A stretch of 64,000 bases of DNA from assembly GCA_963680875.1 (NCBI GenBank), contig OY804588.1:78330829-78394828 (forward strand), given 5' to 3'. The notes below the pieces were generated by a model, which did no database searches, was not told the DNA's origin, and saw only the letters and a list, made by a program, of their open reading frames with translations. Shown here in pieces: positions 13,213-25,800 of this stretch. The stretch is from Bathymodiolus brooksi. Taxonomy: Eukaryota > Mollusca > Bivalvia > Mytilida > Modiolidae. Every line of letters begins with the position of its first letter. The first letter of the stretch is position 1. The translations under genes and the position numbers were made by a program.

Positions 13213-14284
13213 ATGCAACTAAGACATGAAAAACAAAACTATTTATTTTGTATGGTATTGTAAATATAAAATAATAAAAATAATAATTGATAATGTCCTG
13301 GTTAATAATAGCAAAGGTATAACAAAGATATCAAAAATAAATTCTAATATGATATAATAACTATTGTCTCCATCACAAAATATTACCATATAAGATTTGT
13401 CATCAACAACAGTCCTCATTTTTTACCTGTTCTGACTGTGCCCAGCAACTTTCGAAAAAAATATTTCAGAGGAAAATAGCTGAAATCAGTTAAATATCTG
13501 AAAAGAATCATCCCTAATATACATATATCTATAAGTCTGAACCAGCCAGAAACAACAAATAACATGGCTGCATCACTTTGGTAAACGAGCTAAATATATA
13601 GTGAAAATGATTCTGTGATATGTTCGGGTCTTTATATTTTATTACTGATAAATAAAATAAACACCGGCCGTGTGTCTTCTAACTCAATGATATGGAGATG
13701 TTTGTTATCGTAAACAATTACAGTCATTTTCAAAATTCGCAGAGATGAAGTGCAGCCATGCTTTTTCAATGTGCTTTTTTCCACCTGTCCAGGTCATTGA
13801 TCTAGATCGCCAAAGCGCTTACGATATCGGTAAAATGACCATGATCTAAAACGTGTAAGTGACGTACAGTGTGTATAAAATGGCAACCGCCGGTGTGCCC
13901 AGTGGAACCATTCTGGCTGTTCATTTACAGAAATGTTCGCATTTATCAAACGAAACAAGAGTGATGCAAAATGTTTAACCTTCATGATATATTTTCTAAC
14001 CTTCATAGGAAAGATAGCAAAACCCTGATTTGCAATATCTCTTGCTAAAAAAACAAAAAAACAAAAAACAAATCTGCCTACTGGCCCTTAGAAATGTCCC
14101 TGTGTTAGGGGAAACCAACAATCAATTTAAATTGGCCTAAGGAACATCTATACTTAAATTTGCTAACAAAAATAGTCAAATGATGCACTACCACTATGCC
14201 CACATCATAAGGTGTAAATAATTAATATGAGGGGTTATTCTACTCTATGAACGGTCATTGCAGATTGCATAGTTCTGCACTACA
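13213..14284. other. Intergenic stretch, nothing recognised
   Basis: The minus-strand frame at 13794-14006 shows no domain that I recognise. An A-rich CAAAAAA tract lies near 14050. Confidence 0.5.
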
Positions 14285-15146
<862 letters not shown>

Positions 15147-15559
15147 ACTGACATAAAAAATACATGTACTTGTATATGCAAAAAAAATACATATGATTGT
15201 TAATGTATATGACAATGCTAAAAAATGCTTACTGATATTATTATTGTCTGGAAAATAAAGATGAAAAAAATGATAATAGAAAGAAATTAAAGTATATACA
15301 ATTAAATTGTACATACGGTTTTTCAACAGTATACACAATGCCATTAGCATGGGCCACTCCATTAGAAATCCCCAAATGATAACAATATGAGCCACTACTT
15401 TGGACAACAGCATGAGCCCCCCCTGGTTACCAATGATAACAGCATGACCCACTCAACTGAAAATCAACTATGCATCCAAAGTCACAAAAACTCAACTGAC
15501 AGAAACTGTTATAATAGGATTAAAGAGATCAATGAATCATGCAATAACAACCTATTATA

Positions 15560-15870
15560 GGTTATGTTATGGTGTTTAATGCCACTTTCAACAATATTTC
15601 AGTTATGTCGTGGCAGTCAGTTTTATTGGTGAAGGAAATAGGAGTACAATGTACTTGCATAAAAAAAAATGACCTGCCGCAAGTCACTGACAAACTTTAT
15701 CACATAAATCCAGCTAATGGCGAGGTGCACTCGATACAACATTATGTGATAAAGTTTGTCTGTGACTTGCGACAGGTCGGTGGTTTTCAGTGTACTCCGG
15801 TTTCCTCCAAGAATAAAACTGATCTCCATGATATAACTGAAATATGATTGAAAGTGGCGTCTAACATCAT
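15560..15870. mobile_element. Tail-out SINE palindrome
   Basis: The left arm (15560-15706) is a minus-orientation copy starting with the tail GGTGTTTAATGCCACTTTCA. The right arm (15722-15868) is a plus-orientation copy ending TGAAAGTGGCGTCTAACATC. The arms meet at a 16-bp centre containing CCAGCTAATGGCG. Both are headless. The overlapping frames at 15569-15847 and 15623-15829 are products of the palindrome. Confidence 0.8.
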
Positions 15871-16024
15871 AACCCCCATCTAACCATAAATTCGCCTTTC
15901 AATGAACTCTGTTTTCAAACTCTACAGTATATACACTTGTAAAACAGACACGGAGATCAATTGATTGCATAGGACAATTCATTCCATAGAATTGATAGAC
16001 TTCTATGTAATGGCTATATATTGG

Positions 16025-16260
16025 TGTTAACTGTTAATTCAGAATTTGAATTAACTGTTAACTGTTAATTTATAATTTGTGCTAACAGTTAATTCATAAT
16101 TCGTGTTCACAGTTAATTCATAATTCGTGTTCACAGTTAATTCACAATTCGTGGTCAGTTAATTTAAAATTCATGTTCACAGTTAATTCATAATTTGTGT
16201 TAATTGTTAATTCTGAATTTGTATTAATTGCACATGCTATATCACAATTTGTGTTAATTT
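16025..16260. repeat. 24-bp tandem repeat, about 9 copies
   Basis: The unit is TCACAGTTAATTCATAATTC plus GTGT, with diverged edges. It lies 50 bp past the stop codon of the caspase-like gene and would form part of its 3' untranslated region. Confidence 0.8.
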
Positions 16261-16307
16261 CTTAATTATGCAAATTAACCAATTCCTACATCATGTCATG
16301 AATTAAA

Positions 16308-16813
16308 TCATTTCATTTTACACAGAAACAAATCCTTGTCATCAAAAGCTAAATTATGGAAAAAGCTAGATTGAGCTTTAAGCAACACCAATTGTAACTC
16401 CTGTTTCAACTTCTTTGTCAAGTCGACAGTTTCATCTTTAATTCTATTGAGGGAGTCTTCTGTATGCCCAATCTGGTCAATTTCTGCAGCCAGTTTATCG
16501 AGTTCATCTTGACATTTATTAATTTCGACTTTTGAGGAGTGTTTACTACAGATTTCACGCAATTTATTTATATGATTTTTCAGTCCGGGCTGCAGATTTT
16601 CCATTTTAATCTTCAAGTCTAAATTTGGTATTTCATACGTTTCTGGTTTATTTTCTTTTTCCCTTGTTCCAACCTTCCTGTTTATCTCAACCAATATATC
16701 TAGTATGTGTGCTTGCTGTCCTTTTTCATACTTTTGAAGAATTTCATTAACAGAATATATTAACCAACCACCCATGTATTTCTGACTGTTACGCTTGCTA
16801 TAGGTACGTTTAC
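16308..16813 (-). CDS. Exon 6: caspase p10 and coiled-coil tail
   Basis: Encodes residues 417-584 and the TGA stop. The acceptor TTTTTGCAG|GTAAAC gives KRTYSKRN, in line with the YSWRN motif of p10 (R424). [13 protein letters not shown] matches the GSWFIQ helix region, and [14 protein letters not shown] matches the conserved LLxxVNRKV stretch. Caspases normally end about 40 residues later. Here about 100 residues follow with leucine/isoleucine heptads among K and E (for example [34 protein letters not shown]), a probable coiled coil. The acceptor is the terminal member of the adjoining 39-bp array. Confidence 0.9.
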
Positions 16814-19800
16814 CTGCAAAAAGAATTTAATTAAGGTACTATGCATATTTACCTGCAACAAGAATTTAATTAAGTTACTAGGCATATTCACCTGCAAGAA
16901 GAATTTAATTAAGTTACTATGCATATTAACCTGCAAGATAATTTAATTAAGTTACTAGGCATATTTACCTACAAAAAGAATTTAATTAAGATACTAGGCA
17001 TATTCACCTGCAAAAATAATTTAATTAAGTTACTAGGCATATTTACCTGCAAAGAGAATTTAATTAAGTTACTAGGCATATTCACCTGCAAAATAATTTA
17101 ATTAAGTTACTAGGCATATTTATCTGCAAACAAATTTAATTAAGTTACTAGGCATATTTACCTGCAAGAAGAATTTAATTAAGTTACTAGGCATATTTAC
17201 CTGCAAAGAGATTTTAATTAAGCTACTAGGCATATTTACCTACAAAGAGAATTTAATTAAGTTACTAGGCATATTTACCTGCAAAAAGAATTTAATGAAG
17301 TTACTAGGCATATTACCTGCAAAGATAATTTAATTAAGGTACTAGGCATATTTACCTGCAAAAAGAATTTAATTAAGTTACTAAGCATATTTACCTGCAA
17401 AAAATATTTAATTAAGTTATTAGGCATATTTACCTGCAAAGATAATTTAATTAAGTTTCTAGGCATATTAACCTGTAAAAAGAATTTAATTAAGTTACTT
17501 GGCATATTTACCTGCAGAAAGAATTTAATTAAGTTACTAGGCATATTTACCTACAAAAAGAATGTAATTAAGTTACTAGGTATATTTACCTGTAAAAATA
17601 ATTTAATTAAATTACTGGGCATATTTACCTGCAAAAAGAATTTAATTAAGTTAAATGTACTAGACATATTTACCTGCAAAGAGAATTTAATTAAGTTACT
17701 AGGCATATTTACCTGCAAAATGAATTTAATTAAGCTACTAGTTTTATCATATTAATAATTAAATTCAATCAAAAACATGGGGGGAAATATCACAGAAAGC
17801 ATCCTTCCAAAAATAATAAGTCTGAGAATTTTATAGGATATTTGTTTAATTTATATAGAATTCAAATACATGTACCACAAAATCCAATTGTTCAAGGGGG
17901 TCGTCGTGGCCGTATATTAGTTGGATTTACAACTACCTAAGCAATCGGTGCCTATCACCACAGGGCGAGGTGTACAACATTATGTGATAAAGTTTGTCAG
18001 TGACTTGCGGCAGGTTAGTGGTTTTCTCCACCAATGAAACTGCACGCGTTGTCGTGCTGTGATACCCCCACTCGCTCTACATAAGTTGATATGTAGTAAA
18101 GTATTAGATTATAGTGGGACTTAACGTGGTGGAGAGGCATAAAGGAGTGTAAAGAGTGTTGGAATCAAGAGATGTGTATCCTCCCAGGGCAGTTGGCTAG
18201 TAAACATTTGGAATGATGAAAAATGATGTATTACAGATTATTAGATATAAATATTATACATAGCTAATTAAGGAAATAATTTATAGCAGCAGCTCATAAG
18301 GGAACATGAAAAGGGCTATAACTCTAGCAAAAATCAACCATCCGTGAAATCGGTATAATATGCACATGCTCAGATCATGGCCAACCAAGATACCAAATAT
18401 GAATAAATTGCGACAAAAGACAAATGACTATGTTGCGTACACAAGATGTGCGGACGGACGTATGGTCAAACAAACATGAAGAGGGCAATAACTCTCACAA
18501 AAATCAACCATCCGTGAAATCGGTATAATATGTGCATGCTCAGATCATGGTCAATCAAGATACCAAATATGAATAAAATGCGTCCAAAGACAAATGACTA
18601 GTTGCGTACACAAGATGTGCGGACGCATATATGGTCAAACAAACATAAAAAGGGCTATAACTCTCACAAAAATCCACCATCCGTGAAATCGGTATAATAT
18701 GGGCATGCTCAGACCATGGCCAATCAAGATACCAAATATGAATAAAATGCGACAAACGACAAATGACTTAAGTTGCGTACACAAGATGTGCGAACGGACA
18801 TATGGTCAAACAAACATGAAAAGGGCTATAACTCTCGCAAAAATCAACCATCCGTGAAATTGGTATAATATGCACATGCTCAGATCATGGCCAACCAAGA
18901 TACCTTACAAAAGGAAAAGATCCTTGAAATTTCTAAAATATTCAGTAACCCATTTTGGAAAGATGTCTTTTATAGCTTGTATTTAGCAAAGCCACTTGTA
19001 AAATTGAATATAAAGGAGTGTTTATCTCTTGATCTACTTAACTTTGTATCGATTGATGATTTCCCTTTTTATATGAGATGGGAAAATGCAGGTGTAACAA
19101 ACTTAAATCATATGATGGATACTGTTACAAAAAATTTCTTGACTTTTGAAAAGATTAAAACATTAATTAAAAGTAACAACTTCATTCGATATTACACATT
19201 AATCTCAAACATTCCTACCGATATTAAAAAGTGCTTAAAGGATAACATTGATAATATCAATACAGAAAATTTTCATCCAAAAGATGACTTTTTAGACAGA
19301 CTAATATATACAAAAAGTTTAAAGTTTGTATATATTACTTTACTGCAGACATTAACTCATCTTCCCATTCAAAAATTTTTGAAATGGGAAGAAATACTTG
19401 GGATTGACATTGCAGACTGGTCTATATATTTTCGAATTCTTAAAAAGTGTTGTAGGAATACATATCTGATCAATTTTCAGTATAAGTTTTTACATAGAGT
19501 TATACCTACTAATACCTTTTTATTTAAAATTCATATTAAAGACACAAAATTGTGCTCATTTTGCAATGTTGAAGACGAAATGGTTGAACATTTATTTTTT
19601 AATTGTCCTTTGATATTTCCTTTCCTGAGAGCTTTCTATGACTGTCTTAAACGCTATTTTCACAATATTGAATTTCACAAAGAACAATTTTTGCTTGGAT
19701 TTAAAGAAAAAAGTTTAACTCTTAACTTGCTGATCCTTATAGCTAAAAATTATATATATAAATGTAAACTAAAAGAAAAAATTCCAAATATCATAGAATT

Positions 19801-22800
19801 GAAGTATCGAATTAAAAATTACAATTCACTTGAACAATATATAGCCATAAAGAACAACAACTTAAAAGGTTTTGAAAAATACTGGACCCCAGTGAAACAT
19901 GTTTTTCCAGATTTTTAACTATGGATAGGTACCTGGGTGCACTACGTTATTTATGTTTATGTATTTATTTGTATCAATTAGGAGTAAGTTACTAAAGTCA
20001 CAAAATAATAGAAGACAGATATTGTAAAGGAATGGGTGTTTTGTTTATGAAAGGGAGAGAGAGAATGTGAAAGAATGAATGTGTCTCAATTGATTTATTT
20101 ATTCATGTCATATTTTGCTTATTAATTAACTTTAAAAAAATGCAATAGTCACATAATAATTATGTTGTAAATCCTTGTACATCCATGTCAGGTGGTAATG
20201 TATGGGCTTTTATATGAATGTAAATTCCTGACTATTGAAGAAACAAATAAAAAAAATAAAAAAAAAATAAATACCAAATATGAATAAAATGCGACAAAAG
20301 ACAAATGACTAGTTGCGTACACAAGATGTGCGGACGGACATATGGTCAAACAAACATGAAAAGGGCTATAACTCTCGCAAAAATCAACCATCCGTGAAAT
20401 CGGCATAATATGCGCATGCTCAGATCATGGCCAACCAAGATACCATATATGAATAAAATGCGACAAAAGACAAATGACTAGTTGCGTACAGAAGATGTGC
20501 GAACTGACGTATGGTCAAACAAACATGAAAAGGGCTATAACTCTCGCAAAAATCAACCATCTGTGAAATCGGTATAAATTGCGCATGCTCAGATCATGGC
20601 CAACCAAGATACCAAATATGAATAAAATCCAACAAAAGACAAATGACTAGTTACGTACACAAGGTTTAGGGACGGACGAACAAGGGTATTCCAGTATACC
20701 CAACACTCTGTGAGTGGGGGTATAATAAAACTGACCGCCACGATATAACTGAAATATTGTTGAAAGTGGCGTTAAACACCATAAAACCAAACCAAATCCA
20801 ATTGTTCAATATAACAGCTATTGTTTGTCTGGTTCGACAATTCAAATTGGTGTGGCCCAATAAATACAAAAAATGGAAGAATGTATCCATAGAACATGAG
20901 TACCCCCGCTTCTAATTTAAGAGGTAAAAATGCTACATATTAAATCTTTTTGTTGTGCATTGAAAATGATCAATAAACTATTAGATCCACTGAATGTTTT
21001 AACCCTAGAAAACTTTACGCCTTAGCTCATTACAAAGATCAGTAGATGATACTAAATACTAAAATAAAAAGGGTTTGGAAGTACTGGCAAGAAAGTTAAA
21101 TCCATTCTGGAAAGATGTAGATGTATTTTGTAATTTTTCAGAACTAAAATGAATGGATACTGATATTTGTGATAAAAATGGGGGCTGTTGTGGCCGTGAT
21201 CGTATGGTAGTTGGATTTACAACTACCTATGCTATCAGTGCCTATCACCACTGATGTTGTGAGTTCGAATCTCAGTCAGGGCGAGGTATACAATATTATG
21301 TGATACAGTTTGCCAGTGACTTGCGACAGGTCTGTGATTTTCTTCGGGTTCTCCAGTTTCCTCCACTAATAAAACTGACTGCCACGATATATCTGAAATA
21401 TTGTTGAAAGTGGTGTTAAACACCATCAAACAAACAACAAAAACAGTGATAAAAGTGATATATTGAGTCAGTCCATATGGTTCAATCCATTCATAAAGAT
21501 AAATGGGAATATATGCCTTCACAGCCAACTATATGTGAAAATGGTATCTTGTTTATTAATGATTTTATATCAACAGCTAATAATTTGGTCTGCATTTATT
21601 GGTCCTTGACCTTGTGTATAAATTTCAAATGATTTGCTTAAGGGAAGCTTGAGTTATTGAATGCAAACGGAATGCAAGACATACGGAGGGAAATTACAAG
21701 AAAGAATTATATTTATGGAAATGTTGTGCCTTCTAAAATTTGTGGGTGGCCAAATTTCTGACATTCTAAAGCTATTAGACCCTCTCGTCTAACATACAAA
21801 CTAAAACTACTTACCAGCCATGGAGGCAAACATGACAACACAATCATCACAGTGAGGAACTCCTTCAATTATCAATTCAGATGAACTATTTTCATCTTCC
21901 TCATCCTCATCCTCCGAAGACATGCTAGGTATTGCATCAGGAAGATCTATACCATTATTTTGTCTTTTGTCATCTGGTTTGTTCTTCTTCTCATCCTCAT
22001 GAGGCATGCAACCTTTTGCATCTCGATGGACTGTACCATCATTTTGTCCTCCAGACAAATCACTGCCTTTTTCAATTTCAATTTCAATTTCTACCCCACG
22101 ATCTTCTCCATCTTCGTATTTGGCCACACCTCGACTTCTACATGCCTAATAACATGGATAAATAAAGGATTTGTTAATGCAATAATTTTAGATGACCTTG
22201 GCCATAGGGGTATGTAATTTAACCTGGTATATACCAATACGGTTGTTTCGAATCATGTCAATTCCGATCATGTTTCGTCTTTTTCGTTTCTTGACGTCTG
22301 AAATGTTAGGCAGACGACTTACGGTGTTTACGCTATTACTGTGACAACGTCAATATATCATAGTCGTAGATTATAAGTAATTGTAATATGGAGACACCAA
22401 GAAAACGGCTGAGTAAATTCTGGTGTTCGGTACCCCACTGTCTGTTTGATAACAGAAATATATCAAGACAGATCGTTTTCCTTTCATAATGCCGACAGCA
22501 GTAAATAAAGGAAGAAAACAAATTTCTTTTTAAAGAAGTAATTGTCTGTGCATTGAAGTCTTTGATACAAATAAAATAATTTAATTGATATCTGTCCTTT
22601 ACAGAAAATGCTAAAAATTATATAAGTTGAAGAACGTTAAAACGACGCATATCGATTGGAGTTTTCGTTGTGTACATTGACACTGGAAGTCCAGTGCCTA
22701 ACATTCCATCAAAATCATGTGGTCTGGCAGACGAAATTAACAAACTTGTGACGGAATGGAAATGATTCGAAACAATCATATTACATACATAGTGTGTTGG

Positions 22801-25800
22801 TACAAGACTTTGTATCAGGTCGAGCCTGTTGTGTGAACCCGTATCACTACGAGTCGCGACAGCAACGAATGTGATGCGGTTAGTTCTCGCAACAGGCAAG
22901 ACCTGATATAAAGTCTTGTACCAACACACAATGTATGGAATAAGTTTATCTAACATTTCAATACTAGAGGCTCAGCCCAGTGTCGCTCACCTTTCATTCT
23001 GCTTTGAGGAAACTTAATACAGAACCTTTCATAGGTGCTTCCCACCAAATTTCGGTTCATTTGGCTAAGCAGTTTCAGAGAAGATTTTTAGAAATCGACC
23101 AACCAGAAACAAGAATTGTCTATGGCAGCCATGTTTGTCAATGGATCGGGACAAAATTAGCAATCTTTATAGAGTACTTTCCATATATGTTTCCTTCAAA
23201 GTTTCGGTTCATTTGGCTAAGCAGTTTCAGAGAAGAAGATTTTTAGAAATCGACCAATCAGAAACAAGCATTGCCTATGGTGGCCATGTTTCTCTACGGA
23301 TCAAAACGAAATGAGCAATCTCTATAGCGGACCTTACATAGATGCTTCCTATCAAGTTTCGTTTATTTGGCAAAGCAGTTTGATGACAAGATTTTTAGAA
23401 ATCGACCAATCAGAAACAAGAACTGCCTGTGGCGGCCATGTTTGTATATGGATCGGGACGAAATTAGCAATCTTCACAGAGGACCTGCCATAGATGCTTC
23501 CCGCCAAGTTTTGGATCATTTGGCCAAACAGTTTTAAAAATCAGCCAATCAGAAACAAGAATCGCCTGTAGCAGCCATGTTTGTTAACGAATCGGGACAA
23601 ATTGAGCAATAATTATAGAGGACCGCCCATAGATGATACCTACCAAGTTTCGGTTTGTTTGGCTAAGCGGTTTCAGAGGAGAAGATTTTTTACAAATCAA
23701 CTAATCAGAAACAAGAATTGTCTGTGGCGGCCATGCTTCCTACCAAGTTACGGTTCATTTGGCCAAACGGTTTCAGAGGAGAAGAATTTTAAAAATCAAC
23801 CAATCAGAAAAAAGAATCGTCTGTGGCGGCCATGTTTGTTAACGGATCGGGACTAAATGAGCAATCTTTACAGAGGACCTTCCATAGATGCTTCCTACCA
23901 AGTTTCGGTTCATTTGGCTAAGGGGTTTCAGAGGAGAAGATTAAAATGTGAAAAGTTAACGGACGACAGACGACGGACGCCAAGTGATGGCAAAAGCTCA
24001 CATTGCCTTTGGCAAGGTGAGCTAAAAAACGAATTTTAAACAATTAAGAAGGATTGAATTAAAAGTTGTGCAATACTCTGAGGGAAACTACATGTTGTGC
24101 ATGACGTCACATTATTTTTGCCGTTCATTCACCAATGTCACATTACTGTGTTTTGTCTCACATTCCAATGATATGACATCATGACAAAGTAGTTCGGTAG
24201 AGAATGTCCCGTGCAATGTTGCGCCATTCTTTTATCACCAGTGTGGTGATACATCTTGTATCAGACAGGCGACGTTGGTTAATTTCAAAGGAAAACGTAG
24301 ATAATGTTAGATAAAAAGGGTTATTTTGAATTCATAATCAACCATAACTAATTTTTATAGGAATATTTTTCTCTGGTAGTTGAAAAAGGAGTTCTTTACA
24401 GCAACTTAATCAACCCTTTAATTAGATTTGTACCAACTACAACACAGATATTATGCATCCAGTATTTTTATGTAATTGATTCAATATAAATATGCGAGTT
24501 CCAATCAGTATTGGTAGATTATTTTCAGAAAAAAACAACTATCAGTCAGAAATTTTCCCATTTTTGTCTCTAAAATCACCACTTTTAATTTGTTCAAAAA
24601 GCACTATAATACTCATTTGCAAAGCAAAACTTTCTACATACTGAATATTTTATCCCTGTCCATTATAAAAATAACAAAAAGAAACAAATTTAGGCGTCAC
24701 CTTACAAGTTATTAACTTTTTGGAACACCATACTAGATCATTCCCTTTTTACCTCTCCATATTTAATGATTAAATTGACTTTAAAAGGTTGTTAAGATGT
24801 TACAGTTGCCTCTAAAACATAAAAACCACATTATTTGTCTCTTCAATCGACAATACGGTGGTATTCAAAGAGAGCAATTTTACACTTGAATATCCTTACT
24901 CTTGATAGTTGAATTTGTTCTAAACATAGAAAAGACTATTTCTAAAAATAGAACGACTCATCTGCACTGTTGATGGTATTTATGGAGTCACTACATGCTA
25001 CCCTTCAGACCACATATGATATAAAACTGATTTTCAAACCTTGCTTCTAGACGAAATTTTAAATTTTGCATGGTTTTCTCATAGACAAGCTCTTAATTTT
25101 CTGTTTTGAAAATAATGAAAAACAAATGAAATTTACCTGGATAATGAATATTTTCAATTTGTTTTCAAGTTTTTCTATGTTGGCTATCTTGTTCATTAAG
25201 ACTTGAGTGTTCAACTGGCCATCCGAGGTGAAAAAATAATGTTGAAATATTCCCTGTTTATCTGCCTTTAGGAGCTTTTCTTCTTTTTCTTCACCATGTG
25301 AACTGAGCACAAACACAAAGAATTCAGGATTTCCTATTGTCTTCAATTCATCATCAACTACAAAAGAAAAAGTAAATTATATATACAGATGTGTATTTAT
25401 GATAGATAGGAATACCAGTGTTTAACACCACTTTTAAACAATATTTCACCTGTACAATTTTTAACGCCACTTTTAAACAATATTTCACCTGTACAATTTT
25501 TAACGCCACTTTTAAACAACATTTCACCTGTACAATTTTTAACGCCACTTTTAAACAATATTTCACCTGTACAATTTTTAACGCCACTTTTAAACAATAT
25601 TTCACTTAAATCATGTTCAACACCACTTTTAAACAATATTTCACGTCTTATATCATATTTAATGCCACTTTTAAACAATGTTTTACTTGTATAATTTTTA
25701 ATGCCATTTTCAAACAGTATTTCACTTATTTCGTGTTTAATGCCACTTTCAAACAGCATTTCACGTGCATAATTTTTAATGCTACTTTTAAGCAACATTT

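Larger units (their letters stand above)
18051..20728 (+). mobile_element. Tandem-core element with about 172-bp units
   Basis: The left end contains GTGATACCCCCACTCGC and the right end CCAGTATACCC with GTGAGTGGGGGTATAAT, so the ends can pair. About seven units share AGGGCTATAACTCTCGCAAA, ATCCGTGAAATCGGTATAAT and GTTGCGTACACAAGATGTGC, at 18304, 18474, 18644, 18817, 20354 and 20524. A LINE fragment splits the array. It resembles the pearl-like elements in layout but has different ends and monomer. Confidence 0.7.

Noticed and set aside
16805..17745. CRISPR-like array of regularly spaced repeats
   Set aside because: Units are contiguous 39-bp repeats without unique spacers, in a eukaryotic intron.
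18887..18905. ATG of the long plus-strand frame as a real gene start
   Set aside because: The first codons belong to the flanking tandem repeat. The remainder is a LINE fragment, so the start arose by insertion.
22618..22956. 112-codon minus-strand frame as an extra exon of the caspase-like gene
   Set aside because: It crosses an inverted repeat, lacks a caspase-like segment, and exons 4 and 5 already join in phase at the Q|ACRS boundary.
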